64,000 nt of DNA from Musa acuminata AAA Group (taxonomy: Eukaryota > Streptophyta > Magnoliopsida > Zingiberales > Musaceae): assembly GCF_036884655.1 (NCBI RefSeq), contig NC_088347.1, forward strand, positions 15,525,001 to 15,589,000, read 5' to 3'. Made by a program: the position numbers and the translations under genes. Below the pieces are notes generated by a model. It made no database searches. It saw nothing but the letters and a program-made list of their open reading frames with translations, and was not told where the DNA came from. The stretch's first letter is position 1. Every line of letters begins with the position of its first letter. Positions 10,561 through 19,133 of this stretch are shown here, in pieces.

Positions 10561-12118
10561 TTTGGATCTACGATGCCGATCGCTGGGGCATGGAAGGTTC
10601 ATGGCTTGACGTCGTCTGGCGAGTGGACGACTGCGATCGCTGGGAAGAGCGACCACTATCTCCAGGCGAGTCAAACACGTCGCGGAATCCACACCATTAT
10701 TAATTGAATTAAACTCAGCAAGTAGCAAACATTAAATTAAGATGGGATGTGTGGCGTGCATTAAAGGCAGCATTAGATGCTACCAGGTCGATTCTGACGT
10801 TACAGTAATTTGTGGATACTGTTTACATGTTGGCGTAGCTCGATCAGCACGAGGAGATGAACTCAAACTGAGGCTTGTTCTGATCCATTCGGGCAGTATT
10901 CGAACCCCTATTATGGCCGAAGCCAGTCTTCTTCTACATGATCTCGAATATAAGTAGATCTGATCACGGTTTTCCGAACCATCCATTTAGATTCCAAAAT
11001 CGTCGGCTTCCATTTGATAAAACCTTAAAATCGAAATCGAACCGATAAGCTCCGATTTTGGAATCGAAATCGGAGCCGGTTTCGGTTTCAATTCGAATTG
11101 ATAATTTTTGTTTTTTAAAAAATAATTTATAATATGAAAAAATTATAATTTTATTTTTAAATTTTAAAAATTGATGTATATCCCTAATGACTTAATGAGT
11201 GTAATCGTGTAATGACATCATAAAAAACTTGATATAAAATTTATAATTATAAATATTTAATCGTTAATGATGTCCAACGTTATGATAGTCTTCTAAGATA
11301 TGTCTATAAAATATAAGATCGTTTTTTTCATAGATGATTAGTTTCATTTTGTTGTCTTTGTCACATCGTCAAGGCATACTTGAGTTTCCATTGATTCAAG
11401 GGTCATGCTCGATCTTGTTTCATTTAGGATTCATCCTCTTCCACTAAAGGCTTGCTTGATTGAGAGTCACTGGTATTGTCTCACGATCGTTTTCAAGATT
11501 GAAAATATTTTTATATATCTCTCCCATCATTCCAAAATAGGAAACTCTATACTTATAGATTTTTAGCAAACTCAAAAGAAATTATTAAATAGATATCAAG
11601 CTCCGAGTTTGAGCTTAAGAACCCCTTTATTTTTTTATCTTTGTACTAATAGTTTTTCTCGTTTAAAAAATTAGTAAATTCTTTCGCACACATTCCAATA
11701 CTTATAGATATAAAAAAATTTGTCTAATATTAGAATCACCGATAATTTTTTTCTCTCTTAATATAAATTAAATTATTATAAATAATATATTACTTTATTT
11801 AAATTATTATTTTTTTAATTGTGTAGGAGGTTAAGAAAATGATTAAAATTGATTTTCTTAATCATGTGGATAAGCTAAGAATTTTATCAATTAATTAATT
11901 TCCCAATGAGTGATATGAGTTTTAGAAAATAATAATTAAAATTCTATTTTTATGTGTGAACCATAAAAAATAAATATTATAATTATATCTTTATGCATAA
12001 AAATAAAATAAAATAAAATAAAATTAAATTATTATTTAGCTTTTAAGAGAGCTCATCTTCTCCTATATAAAAAATACTCTTTTTCCCTCGTTCCTTATCG
12101 AGGTTAGTTGTTAGGAAC
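10561..12118. other. Intergenic region, promoter side of the PLAC8 gene
   Basis: No supported gene. The composition shifts to strongly AT-rich after about 11100. A short (AAAAT)n microsatellite lies at about 12000-12025. The right edge is set by the end of a minus-strand copia LTR at 12119. Confidence 0.6.
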
Positions 12119-13534
12119 GAGTCGGCACTAAGAGTGGGGTGAATTAGTGCAACGGTAAAATCACGTTGATTTCAGAAAATATTTTGTATAATAAAAATCG
12201 AACTCGGAAGATAACTTGAAATTCAATGCTTGTTCATAAGTGTAGGGATAGTAAAAGCACAGTAAGGAGGAAAGACAGTTTGTTATAAAAGTAAATTGTA
12301 AAAAGGAAAATGCAAACCAGATTTTATAGTGATTCGGTCATCGTGACCTACATCCACTCCGCCGATTCCTCTTAGCCATCGGCATCCAATATCGATCTTC
12401 CTTCAATAAGCGAAGACCAACCACCTTTTACAACTCAATTCTCCTTTTACCAGGTTCAGAAGATAACCCTTACACCCCCCACTTATTCCTCTCTCAAACT
12501 ATTCTAACACTTAGAACTTTGAGAGAAGTTTCACACACAATTGCAACATAGTTTTCTTTCTTTTTTCCTCTCAGTTGTGTGTAGTTTAACTAGGGATGAG
12601 AGGGGTATTTATAGGCCTCAAGTTGATTCAAACTTGGAGCCTAAAAATATCTTATCCTAGGTTTCCTAGGTACGAGTGGTACCACTGCCAATGTCAGTCT
12701 GACACTAGGCGATACCACCACTTGATAGGGGCGGTGCCACTGCTTGGCACCCAATCACTGGGCGATACTACCACCTGCAGCCTCTTGGAGACTATGTATG
12801 GGTGGTACCATCGCCCAAACCAGCGGTACCATCGCTTGACACAGTCTCGAAGACTGTGCCACGACGGTGTCACCTCTTGGGTCACTATTTGGGCTGGGCC
12901 TTTTTCATTGGGCCCAACACAGTTCATACATGGGCCCAATTCCAATCTCAATTATGTGCTAACTACGAATTCTAAGACATTTACTAAGCTAAACAAGTCC
13001 GTAAGTCTAGTTTCTTCCGCGAGCTTTCGACGATTCTTCCGGTGAACTTCCGACGATCTCTCGGCAATGTTCTAGCAGACTCCCAGCAAGCTCCTCGACT
13101 TCACGATGCTCTTCTTGGTAAGTTTTGATGAGCTTCTTTGGCAAGCTCCTAGACTTCTTGGTCAATTCCGGTAAAAATTCTGACGAACGTTCGAACTTTC
13201 GATGAACTCTCGAACTCCCAACGAAATCACGTTCTTGACTCTAGGACTTCATTTTGCTTTATGTCTTGCTATCATAGTTAATCCTGCACACATAAAACAC
13301 ACTTCGATCTAGACAATTATTACTAAGCACGAATCATGTTGTCCGGCATGTCATTGGTCCATCGACGCATCATCCTCTCTTACGGCCTATTACCCAATTG
13401 GCTAGTTGACCTCCACAACTCCGATATCCTTGGCGTAATATCCCCTCTTTTGGATCTGATGCCCGAAACCATGGCCCGAAGCCTTCTGTCGATACGTCGA
13501 CCGATCCTTTAGCGCGACGTCCAATCTTCTGACT
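12119..13534 (-). mobile_element. Copia subfamily B LTR, distal part, minus strand, split by insertion
   Basis: Read on the plus strand it starts TGTTAGGAACGAG, the complement of the B terminus CTCGTTCCTAACA. It carries, reversed, the B landmarks TTCGCTTATTGAAGG (about 12407) and GGATTAACTATGATAGC (about 13271). At 13534 it is interrupted by the A element and it resumes at 22244, so the LTR totals about 1550 bases. The ORFs inside it (for example 12596-13045) have no homology that I recognise and overlap LTR sequence shared by other copies. Confidence 0.85.
13530..13534. repeat. Target-site duplication, left copy (CTGAC)
   Basis: These five bases precede the LTR start and match 22239-22243 exactly. 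Joining the flanks at this site restores the minus-strand B LTR, as the sequence AACATGTCAGAAGATTGG in intact B LTRs (25535, 36398) shows. Confidence 0.95.
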
Positions 13535-14051
13535 GTTGAATCTCGGATTTTGATGATGAAGTCAATTGTCATTTGTTGTCTAATCTATGTGTTGAGATAA
13601 GTGTGCAGGATTAACTACGATGAAAGTCAGACAAGCAGCAGGAGTTGCGCCGGAGTCAAGATCATGATCACATTGGGAGTTCGAGAGTTCGACGGAAGTT
13701 CGGACGGTCGTCGGAGGTTCTGCGAGAACAGATCCGAGAAGTCCGGAAGCTTACCAAGCGAAGCTCGTCGGAACTCGCCAAGTGGATCGTCGCAAAATCC
13801 AGGAGTTTGCCGGAAGTCCGCAGAAGCATCACCGAGGGTTCATCGGATGATCGACGGAAGTTCGCCGGAAACTCGCCGGAAGAAGCGATTGACGTACCGA
13901 AGCAAAGCTGCAGAAATTGTCTTAGATTTAATCGTAGTTAGCACGTTGATTAAGTTAGAAATGGGAGGTGATCCCATTAGCTTAATCCTGGGGCAATTAG
14001 GCCCCTGAAGAACTCAGATTGGGTCGAATGGTTCAACCCATTCGGACCCAA

Positions 14052-14480
14052 GTTGCTGTGGGCGGTGCAACCGCCCCAGCCAAGAGGTGCAACCGCCCAG
14101 GGCTCAGTCTCCAAGCGAGACTGGGCGGTGCAACCTCCTCTGTCAAGAGGTAGCACCGCCAGAGCTCAAGTTTCGAGCTCTGCCAAAAGGTGCAACCACC
14201 GAGCTCGGTCTTCGAGCTCTGGCAGAGAGGTGCAACCTCTCTGGACAGGAGATGCATCGCCTGAGCTCGGTCTTCGAGCTCTGGCAGAGAGGAGCAACCA
14301 CCTCTGGCAGAGAGGTGCAACCTCTCTGGTCAGGAGATGCACTGCCTGAGCTCGGTCTTCGAGCTCTGGCAGAAAGGTGCAACCACCCCTGACAGAGAGG
14401 TGCATCCGCCTGAGCTCAGTCTTCGAGCTCTGCCAGGCGGTGCAACCTCTCCAGTCAAGAGGTGCAACCGCCTGATCCCG
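14052..14480. repeat. Array of near-palindromic GC-rich motifs in the LTR
   Basis: Variants of GGCGGTGCAACCGCC, GCCAGAGCTCGGTCTTCGAGCTCTGGC and CAGAGAGGTGCAACCTCTCTG recur; each can fold back on itself. They end about 50 bases before the TATA box. Similar arrays occupy the same place in every A and B LTR here (4855-5130, 20719-21170, 26240-26450, 30110-30340, 34025-34300, 37120-37450, 41125-41390). Sirevirus LTRs are known for repeated palindromic motifs, so this supports the lineage call. Confidence 0.8.
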
Positions 14481-14532
14481 AAATTCCGGGATTTGATCGT
14501 TTTGAGCTCCAAATTTGAACTGGGTTAGGGCC

Positions 14533-14540
14533 TATAAATA
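14533..14540 (+). promoter_or_regulatory. TATA box of the 5' LTR promoter
   Basis: TATAAATA within GGGCCTATAAATACCCC, a context kept in nearly all LTR copies (21223 in the 3' LTR, 30399, 34350, 37516; TTTAAATA at 41427). It lies directly downstream of the palindrome array, as expected for the LTR promoter. The exact transcription start is not visible. Confidence 0.7.
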
Positions 14541-15090
14541 CCCCACCCGTTCAGCACAGAAGGAAAAGAGATCCACTCCGAATTCTTGATCTTTTCTGTG
14601 ATTCTAAGAGCTCAAAATTGTGTAAAGTCCAAAAGTTCTCCTCTTTCTGTTCTTCAAAGTCTTGAGTTGTAAAGAGAGGAGAGAAAGGATCTGTAAAGGT
14701 TTTCTCCTGAGCCTGTCAAAAGGAGAGAAACTGTAAAAGGGCAGTTGGCCTTCGCCTATTGAAGGAAGGCCTCTAGTTGACGTCGGCAACCTCATCGGTG
14801 GAGGAAGCCAAAAGTGGAGTAGGTCAAGACTGACCGAACCACTCTAAATCTCTGGTTTGCGTTTATTTTTGAGCACTTTATCATTACTGCAAACCTCCTA
14901 CATAGCTACTGCCCTCTGCGCTTTTACGAACGATTATCTAAGTTTAGATCTTTCCGAATCTGCATTGAGACGTAAATCGGTGTTTTCGTACGATCTTTAC
15001 ATCGCAGTTTACGCTTACGTTTTGATTCCATTCATAACTGCGAACTGCTTTCTGCACATTCACAAAAAGATTTTCAAAGTTCAGTTTCTG

Positions 15091-15415
15091 CGTTTAGACG
15101 TAAAACTGCGTTTAGACGCAAAACTGTGTTTAGACGTAAAACCACGCTTAGACGTAAAACTGCGTTCAGATGCAAAACTGCATTCAGACGCAAAACTGCG
15201 TTTAGACGTAAAACTGCGTTCAGACGTAAAACTGCGTTCAGACGCAAAACTGCGTTCAGACGCAAAACTGCGTTCAGACGCAAAACTGTGTTCAGACGTA
15301 AAACTGCGTTTAGACGTAAAATTGAGTTTAGACATAAAACTGCGTTTAGACTCAAACTGCGTTTAGACGTAAACTGCTCTTAGACGCAATCTGCGCTTAG
15401 ACGCAAACTGCGCTT
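15091..15415. repeat. 18-base tandem array in the 5' LTR
   Basis: About 18 units of CGTTTAGACGTAAAACTG with A/G and C/T variation, the last few 17 bases long. Eighteen bases keep all frames open, so the array reads as R-L-D-V-K-L, F-R-R-K-T-A and (reverse) L-N-A-V-L-R repeats; these are chance ORFs. The 3' LTR has an array of the same length at 21781-22107. Older A LTRs (1-538, 33502-35155, 40616-42112) have only one or two such units. Confidence 0.9.
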
Positions 15416-15549
15416 AAATACAAACTGTGAATCAGCTTTTGCATCATAATAGATTTTATTGAACGAACGCACCTTTCGGTTTTAAATTGCTGTAAGATTT
15501 CCGCTGCACTAATTCACCCCCCCCTCTTAGTGCTCTAGATCCTAACAAT

Positions 15550-15561
15550 TGGTATCAGAGC
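15550..15561 (+). promoter_or_regulatory. Primer-binding site of the A element
   Basis: TGGTATCAGAGC begins two bases after the 5' LTR end. This is the standard copia site that pairs with the 3' end of initiator methionine tRNA to prime minus-strand synthesis. Confidence 0.92.
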
Positions 15562-15597
15562 AAGGTTAACTCTCTAACGGATTAAAACCCAAGAGAG

Positions 15598-17190
15598 ATG
15601 GCATACGCCGGAAACCAAGAGGGGCATTCTATTACACGTCCACCCATGTTCAGTGGGACGGACTACACCTACTGGAAGACCCGAATGAGGATCTTTCTTA
15701 TTTCTATGGATTTTGAACTGTGGAACCTTGTTGAAAATGGATTTTCAAAGTCTTCTCTTCCAATGATCGATTGGAATGAATTGGAGAAGAAGGTTTTCGC
15801 TCTTAATGCAAAGGCAATGAATGCCTTATTTTGCGCACTTGATAAAAACAAGTTTAATCGTGTTTCAACTTGCGAAACTGCATTTGATATTTGGCACACA
15901 CTCGAAGTGACCCACGAGGGCACAAGTAGAGTGAAAGAGTCAAAAATCAATCTGTTGTTACATTCTTTTGAACTTTTTCGAATGAAACCAAGTGAAACCA
16001 TTGGCGACATGTTTACTCGTTTCACGGATGTCATCAACGGTCTAAAAAGACTTGGAAAAAGTTTTTCGGATTTTGAACTCGTAAATAAGATACTAAGATC
16101 CCTTCCTAAGAGTTGGGATCCTAAAGTGACTGCTATTCAAGAGGCAAAAGATCTGCGCAACTTCCCTCTTGAAGAACTAATCGGGTCATTAATGACCTAC
16201 GAAATGACTTGTAAAGCTCATGAAGAGCAAGAAGACATCCTTCCAAAGAACAGGAAGGATATGGCACTCAAAACTTCTGAATGCCACTTGAGAGAAAACT
16301 CAAGTGATGAGGACTGGGATGATGACTTGGCACTTCTAACAAGAAAGTTTAAAAAGTTCTTTAAAAGAAACAAGTTTAAGAATGATACAAAAAATAAACT
16401 TGAACCCAAGAAGGACCAAGTAATCTGCTATGAATGCAAAAAACCGGGACATTACAAGAGTGATTGTCCCCAAGTCAAAAGGAGAACGTCAAAGAAAAAG
16501 GCGCTTCAAGCAACTTGGGATGACTCAAGTGCATCCGAAGAAGAGGAGTCCAATACCGAGCAAGTTGCTCATTACGCCTTAATGGCCATCGAAGATGAGG
16601 TAACAAATTCAATAGATGCAGATTTATCATTCAATGAATTATTAAATGCTTTCCATGAATTGTTTGATGAGTGTAAGATTATCAGTAGTAAACACAAACT
16701 GCTAAAAAAGGAGCATGATAGCCTTATTTGTAATTTTGATAAGTTAAATACTGAATATCATGATAGTGTAAGCCCATGCATGAAATGCCATGATCTAGAA
16801 ACTCTCAAAAAAGAAAACTTGCTACTTAAGGACACCTTGAAGAAATTTGAGGTTGGTAGCAAATCATTGAACATGATCCTTACAAACAAGGGTCACGTTC
16901 CCAAAAGAAGTGGTATTGGATTCGTGAGAAGTCCTCACCAAAATCCAACCACCTTCATAAAAGGCCCCATCTTACATGTTAGACATCAAAGCAAATGCAA
17001 CTTTTGTTGCAAGTTTGGACACAAGACGCACTATTGTCCATTTAAGAAAATTAGTCCAAACAAATTGATTTGGGTTCCTAAAGGAACCATGACAAATTCT
17101 ATGCAACATGATAGAAAATGTAGATCTATTTGTGAGGAACCCAAAAGCAAATGGGTACCTAAAAATCATCTCTTCCTACAAAAACATTAA
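15598..17190 (+). CDS. gag: Gag polyprotein of the copia A element
   Basis: An open 530-residue Gag, starting 36 bases after the primer-binding site. The N-terminus has the Y-T-Y-W-K-T-R-M motif (23-30) that opens UBN2/DUF4219-type copia Gags, and the UBN2 region runs to about 205 with F-x-x-L-x-x-L-G-K and L-P-x-x-W-D-P landmarks. A C-x2-C-x4-H-x4-C zinc knuckle lies at 277-290 and a second one at 467-480, between which residues 355-425 look helical and may form a coiled coil. It would coat element RNA in cytoplasmic particles. The frame ends just after a W-V-P-K motif, which in coding relatives leads into the protease (D-S-G); no protease follows. No stop or frameshift is seen, so a full Gag could still be made. 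Confidence 0.93.
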   Translation: MAYAGNQEGHSITRPPMFSGTDYTYWKTRMRIFLISMDFELWNLVENGFSKSSLPMIDWNELEKKVFALNAKAMNALFCALDKNKFNRVSTCETAFDIWHTLEVTHEGTSRVKESKINLLLHSFELFRMKPSETIGDMFTRFTDVINGLKRLGKSFSDFELVNKILRSLPKSWDPKVTAIQEAKDLRNFPLEELIGSLMTYEMTCKAHEEQEDILPKNRKDMALKTSECHLRENSSDEDWDDDLALLTRKFKKFFKRNKFKNDTKNKLEPKKDQVICYECKKPGHYKSDCPQVKRRTSKKKALQATWDDSSASEEEESNTEQVAHYALMAIEDEVTNSIDADLSFNELLNAFHELFDECKIISSKHKLLKKEHDSLICNFDKLNTEYHDSVSPCMKCHDLETLKKENLLLKDTLKKFEVGSKSLNMILTNKGHVPKRSGIGFVRSPHQNPTTFIKGPILHVRHQSKCNFCCKFGHKTHYCPFKKISPNKLIWVPKGTMTNSMQHDRKCRSICEEPKSKWVPKNHLFLQKH

Positions 17191-18026
17191 AATGTTAGGC
17201 TGGAGCAAGAATTAATATTCTGCTTCTTGATTCTCGACGGTCATAACCCAAAAGTCAAAAGGAACTCGCAACGCTTAAATGACGAGTGGAAATTATTAAA
17301 TCACAAATGAGATTTGCATGCAATCTAATGTGACTTTTCAGAATTAGAAACATATGATTCACATATCCCCTTAATCATCAAATCTGTCAATATTATCCAT
17401 TCATCATCTTCAAATCAAACCTTGTATCATGAAGAAACTAAGTATGTCATAAACTTGAAAGGATTACCAACTTAAACGAACTATCACAAACATGTGTACG
17501 ACATTGGGAGTATGTATAAGATCTATCTTGATCGTACAAGTTAAAAAAAAAAAAAAACTCATACGTAATCACGTAAGAAACGTTAATTGCTCTGAAAACT
17601 CTCCTCAAGACAAAACATCCCTGATCAAATCACAAGTGCTCACTGCCTGCAGGCGGTGGCACCTCTCCAGCTAGCGGTGGAACCTCTCCAGCTGGCGATG
17701 GCACCTCCAGCCATCACGAGTTGCCAGCGGTTGCACCGCTCCAGCCAGAGGTGCAACCGCCCACAACTCTGCCTTTTTAACCCACGCTAGGACCGACGGT
17801 GAAATCGACCCCAACTCACTTCCCTTCCCTTCTCTACTTCTCCAAGCTTCCTTCATCCCCATTTCATCCCGTTTAGCTTCCCAAATACCTCCCATCTCGG
17901 AACAAAACATCAAGAATCCTTCCCTCTTTTGAAGATTCCACTAAGGTATTCCCTAAGAACCTCTTTAATTCTGTTTTGTTCTTCATTTACTCTTGCTCAT
18001 CTTTATCCCTCTAAACTGCTGTAGTT
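17191..18026 (+). other. Leader of the replacement segment, with a promoter-like region and possible intron
   Basis: This non-coding stretch lies between gag and the second ORF, where protease and integrase would normally be. At 17646-17765 it has GGCGGTGGCACC and GGTGCAACCGCC motifs like those upstream of LTR promoters. A TTTTTAA box (about 17773-17779) and a pyrimidine-rich leader follow. CACTAAG|GTATTCC at 17945/17946 and CTGTAG|TT at 18024/18025 could be donor and acceptor of a 79-base leader intron ending two bases before the ATG. An A-run lies at about 17540-17555. This suggests the segment arrived with its own promoter, but expression is not shown. Confidence 0.5.
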
Positions 18027-19133
18027 ATGGGATCTAGAAGATCCTCAAGGGACAAGGGAAAGAGAAGATTAGTAGAAGAGTTTGATTTCACCCTCTTTGA
18101 TTCAAAAAACCATGCTGAAAAATTTCCCTCTTTCGAATTTAGAAGCATCAATAAGGGAAAATATGTAGATATATATGAACTTAGAGACTTAGAAACTATC
18201 CAATGGTTTGCAAACCTAGATCTACTTCCAATCTTGCAGATTAACGAACCGATCTATCCTAGGCTAGTTCGATTGTTTTACAATAACATACAAATAGATG
18301 AGGAAGAAAGGATGTCCACCTATCTTTTAGGACAACACATCTCAATCACTGATAGATTCATTTGTGATGTGATAGGCATTCCCATGAAAAGCATAGGACT
18401 TTACTTTAGAGGATCATGGGTTGATGAAACTATTGGAACATCCTATGTTGGAGCCTTAGGAACAATCTTTGCCAATCCCGACATAACATTTGTTCCTAAA
18501 AGTTGTGAACATCTACTACCTATGAACACTAAATTACTTCATCATATCATGACTAGTATAATTCTTCCTAAACAATGCCATCACGATGAAGTGAGTCAAT
18601 TAGAATTAGGAACTATGTACTTAATCATGAAGGGACATGACATCTGTCTTGGCTATCTTATCCAACAAAGCATGTTAGAATTATCTAAGAAAGATATGAT
18701 GCTTCCATATGGTGGAATAATTACTAGAATATTGAGAGCTTACGACATTCAAATACCACCAGAAGAAGAAGTAATGAAAGTAGATAGATTCAGCTTAATA
18801 AACAAAAATCTACTTCACCGACTGAGATGTCACTATAAAAATGGTAACTGGGTTAGGATGCCTAGAAGAACTGATCCTCTTCAACCAGAACCAGAACCGG
18901 AAACACCACTATTTAGAAGTACCCAATCTCCTCCGATCTGTCCCTTTGAGGAAACACATCCAGTTGAGCAAACTCATACATCCGTCAAAGAAATTGGGAT
19001 TCGAATGGACCAATTCGAACAGAGACAAGAACAGATTGAACAACGACAAGATCAAATTTTATCAGAGCTACAGCAGATTCATAGTCAATTTGACTCCTTG
19101 TTTAGGCACTTTAATTTTCCACCTCATGAATGA
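18027..19133 (+). CDS. Second ORF in the pol position; plant transposon-protein-like with coiled-coil tail
   Basis: A 368-residue ORF free of stops. It starts with a basic stretch (G-S-R-R-S-S-R-D-K-G-K-R-R, a possible nuclear signal). Residues about 35-250 resemble the 'putative plant transposon protein' domain common in plant retroelement ORFs: K-Y-V-D, L-x-x-L-L-P-I-L-Q-I-N-E-P-I-Y-P-R-L-V-R-L-F-Y-N, then a G-x-x-I-S-I-T-D motif and a helical C-terminal half. A proline-rich linker (about 285-320) leads to a heptad-like Q-R-Q-E-Q-I-E-Q-R-Q-D-Q-I tail (about 330-360) likely to form a coiled coil. I see no polymerase, protease, integrase or clear membrane segment, so it is not an obvious envelope protein. 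The family link is from memory of sequence pattern; its biochemical role is unknown. It replaces pol in the element. Confidence 0.7.
   Translation: MGSRRSSRDKGKRRLVEEFDFTLFDSKNHAEKFPSFEFRSINKGKYVDIYELRDLETIQWFANLDLLPILQINEPIYPRLVRLFYNNIQIDEEERMSTYLLGQHISITDRFICDVIGIPMKSIGLYFRGSWVDETIGTSYVGALGTIFANPDITFVPKSCEHLLPMNTKLLHHIMTSIILPKQCHHDEVSQLELGTMYLIMKGHDICLGYLIQQSMLELSKKDMMLPYGGIITRILRAYDIQIPPEEEVMKVDRFSLINKNLLHRLRCHYKNGNWVRMPRRTDPLQPEPEPETPLFRSTQSPPICPFEETHPVEQTHTSVKEIGIRMDQFEQRQEQIEQRQDQILSELQQIHSQFDSLFRHFNFPPHE

Larger units (their letters stand above)
13535..15547 (+). mobile_element. 5' LTR of the A element
   Basis: A 2013-base LTR from TGTTGAATCTCGG to CCTAACA. In order it contains the conserved GGATTAACTACGATGAAAG block, a GC-rich array of near-palindromic GGCGGTGCAACCGCC-like units (14052-14480), a TATAAATA box (14533-14540), the GGCCTTCGCCTATTGAAGG block, an 18-base tandem array (15091-15415) and a C-run before the end. 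Many small ORFs on both strands are by-products of these repeats. Confidence 0.93.

Noticed and set aside
10899..10908. tRNA-like T-loop TTCGAACCCC
   Set aside because: No matching acceptor, D or anticodon stems could be found around it.
10140..10957. Small ORFs upstream of the PLAC8 gene
   Set aside because: They overlap the probable 5' UTR and promoter on both strands and have no recognisable motif.
12596..13045. 149-codon ORF
   Set aside because: It lies inside the minus-strand B LTR and has no domain that I recognise.
13601..14008. ORFs across the conserved LTR start (13601-14008, 13645-13941, 20288-20675, 36700-37002, 40683-41087)
   Set aside because: They are found in every LTR copy with different breaks and no known domain; they are LTR sequence, even though such frames are likely to be auto-annotated as hypothetical proteins.
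14033..14528. Many overlapping ORFs on both strands in the LTR (for example 14087-14392, 14166-14405; likewise 20700-21218)
   Set aside because: They lie in the GC-rich palindrome array, which has few stop codons; they overlap each other and change with repeat number between the two LTRs.
15074..15383. Repeat proteins such as L-N-A-V-L-R or F-R-R-K-T-A (also 21764-22073)
   Set aside because: A direct result of the 18-base tandem array, which is a multiple of three and lacks stops in several frames; both strands are open at once.
15091..15415. CRISPR-like array
   Set aside because: Units are contiguous 18-base tandem repeats with no spacers, in a plant LTR.
18027..19133. Envelope-like protein
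   Set aside because: Some Sireviruses have an env-like ORF downstream of pol, but this ORF shows no signal peptide, no hydrophobic membrane segment and no clear cleavage site, and it sits in the place of pol.
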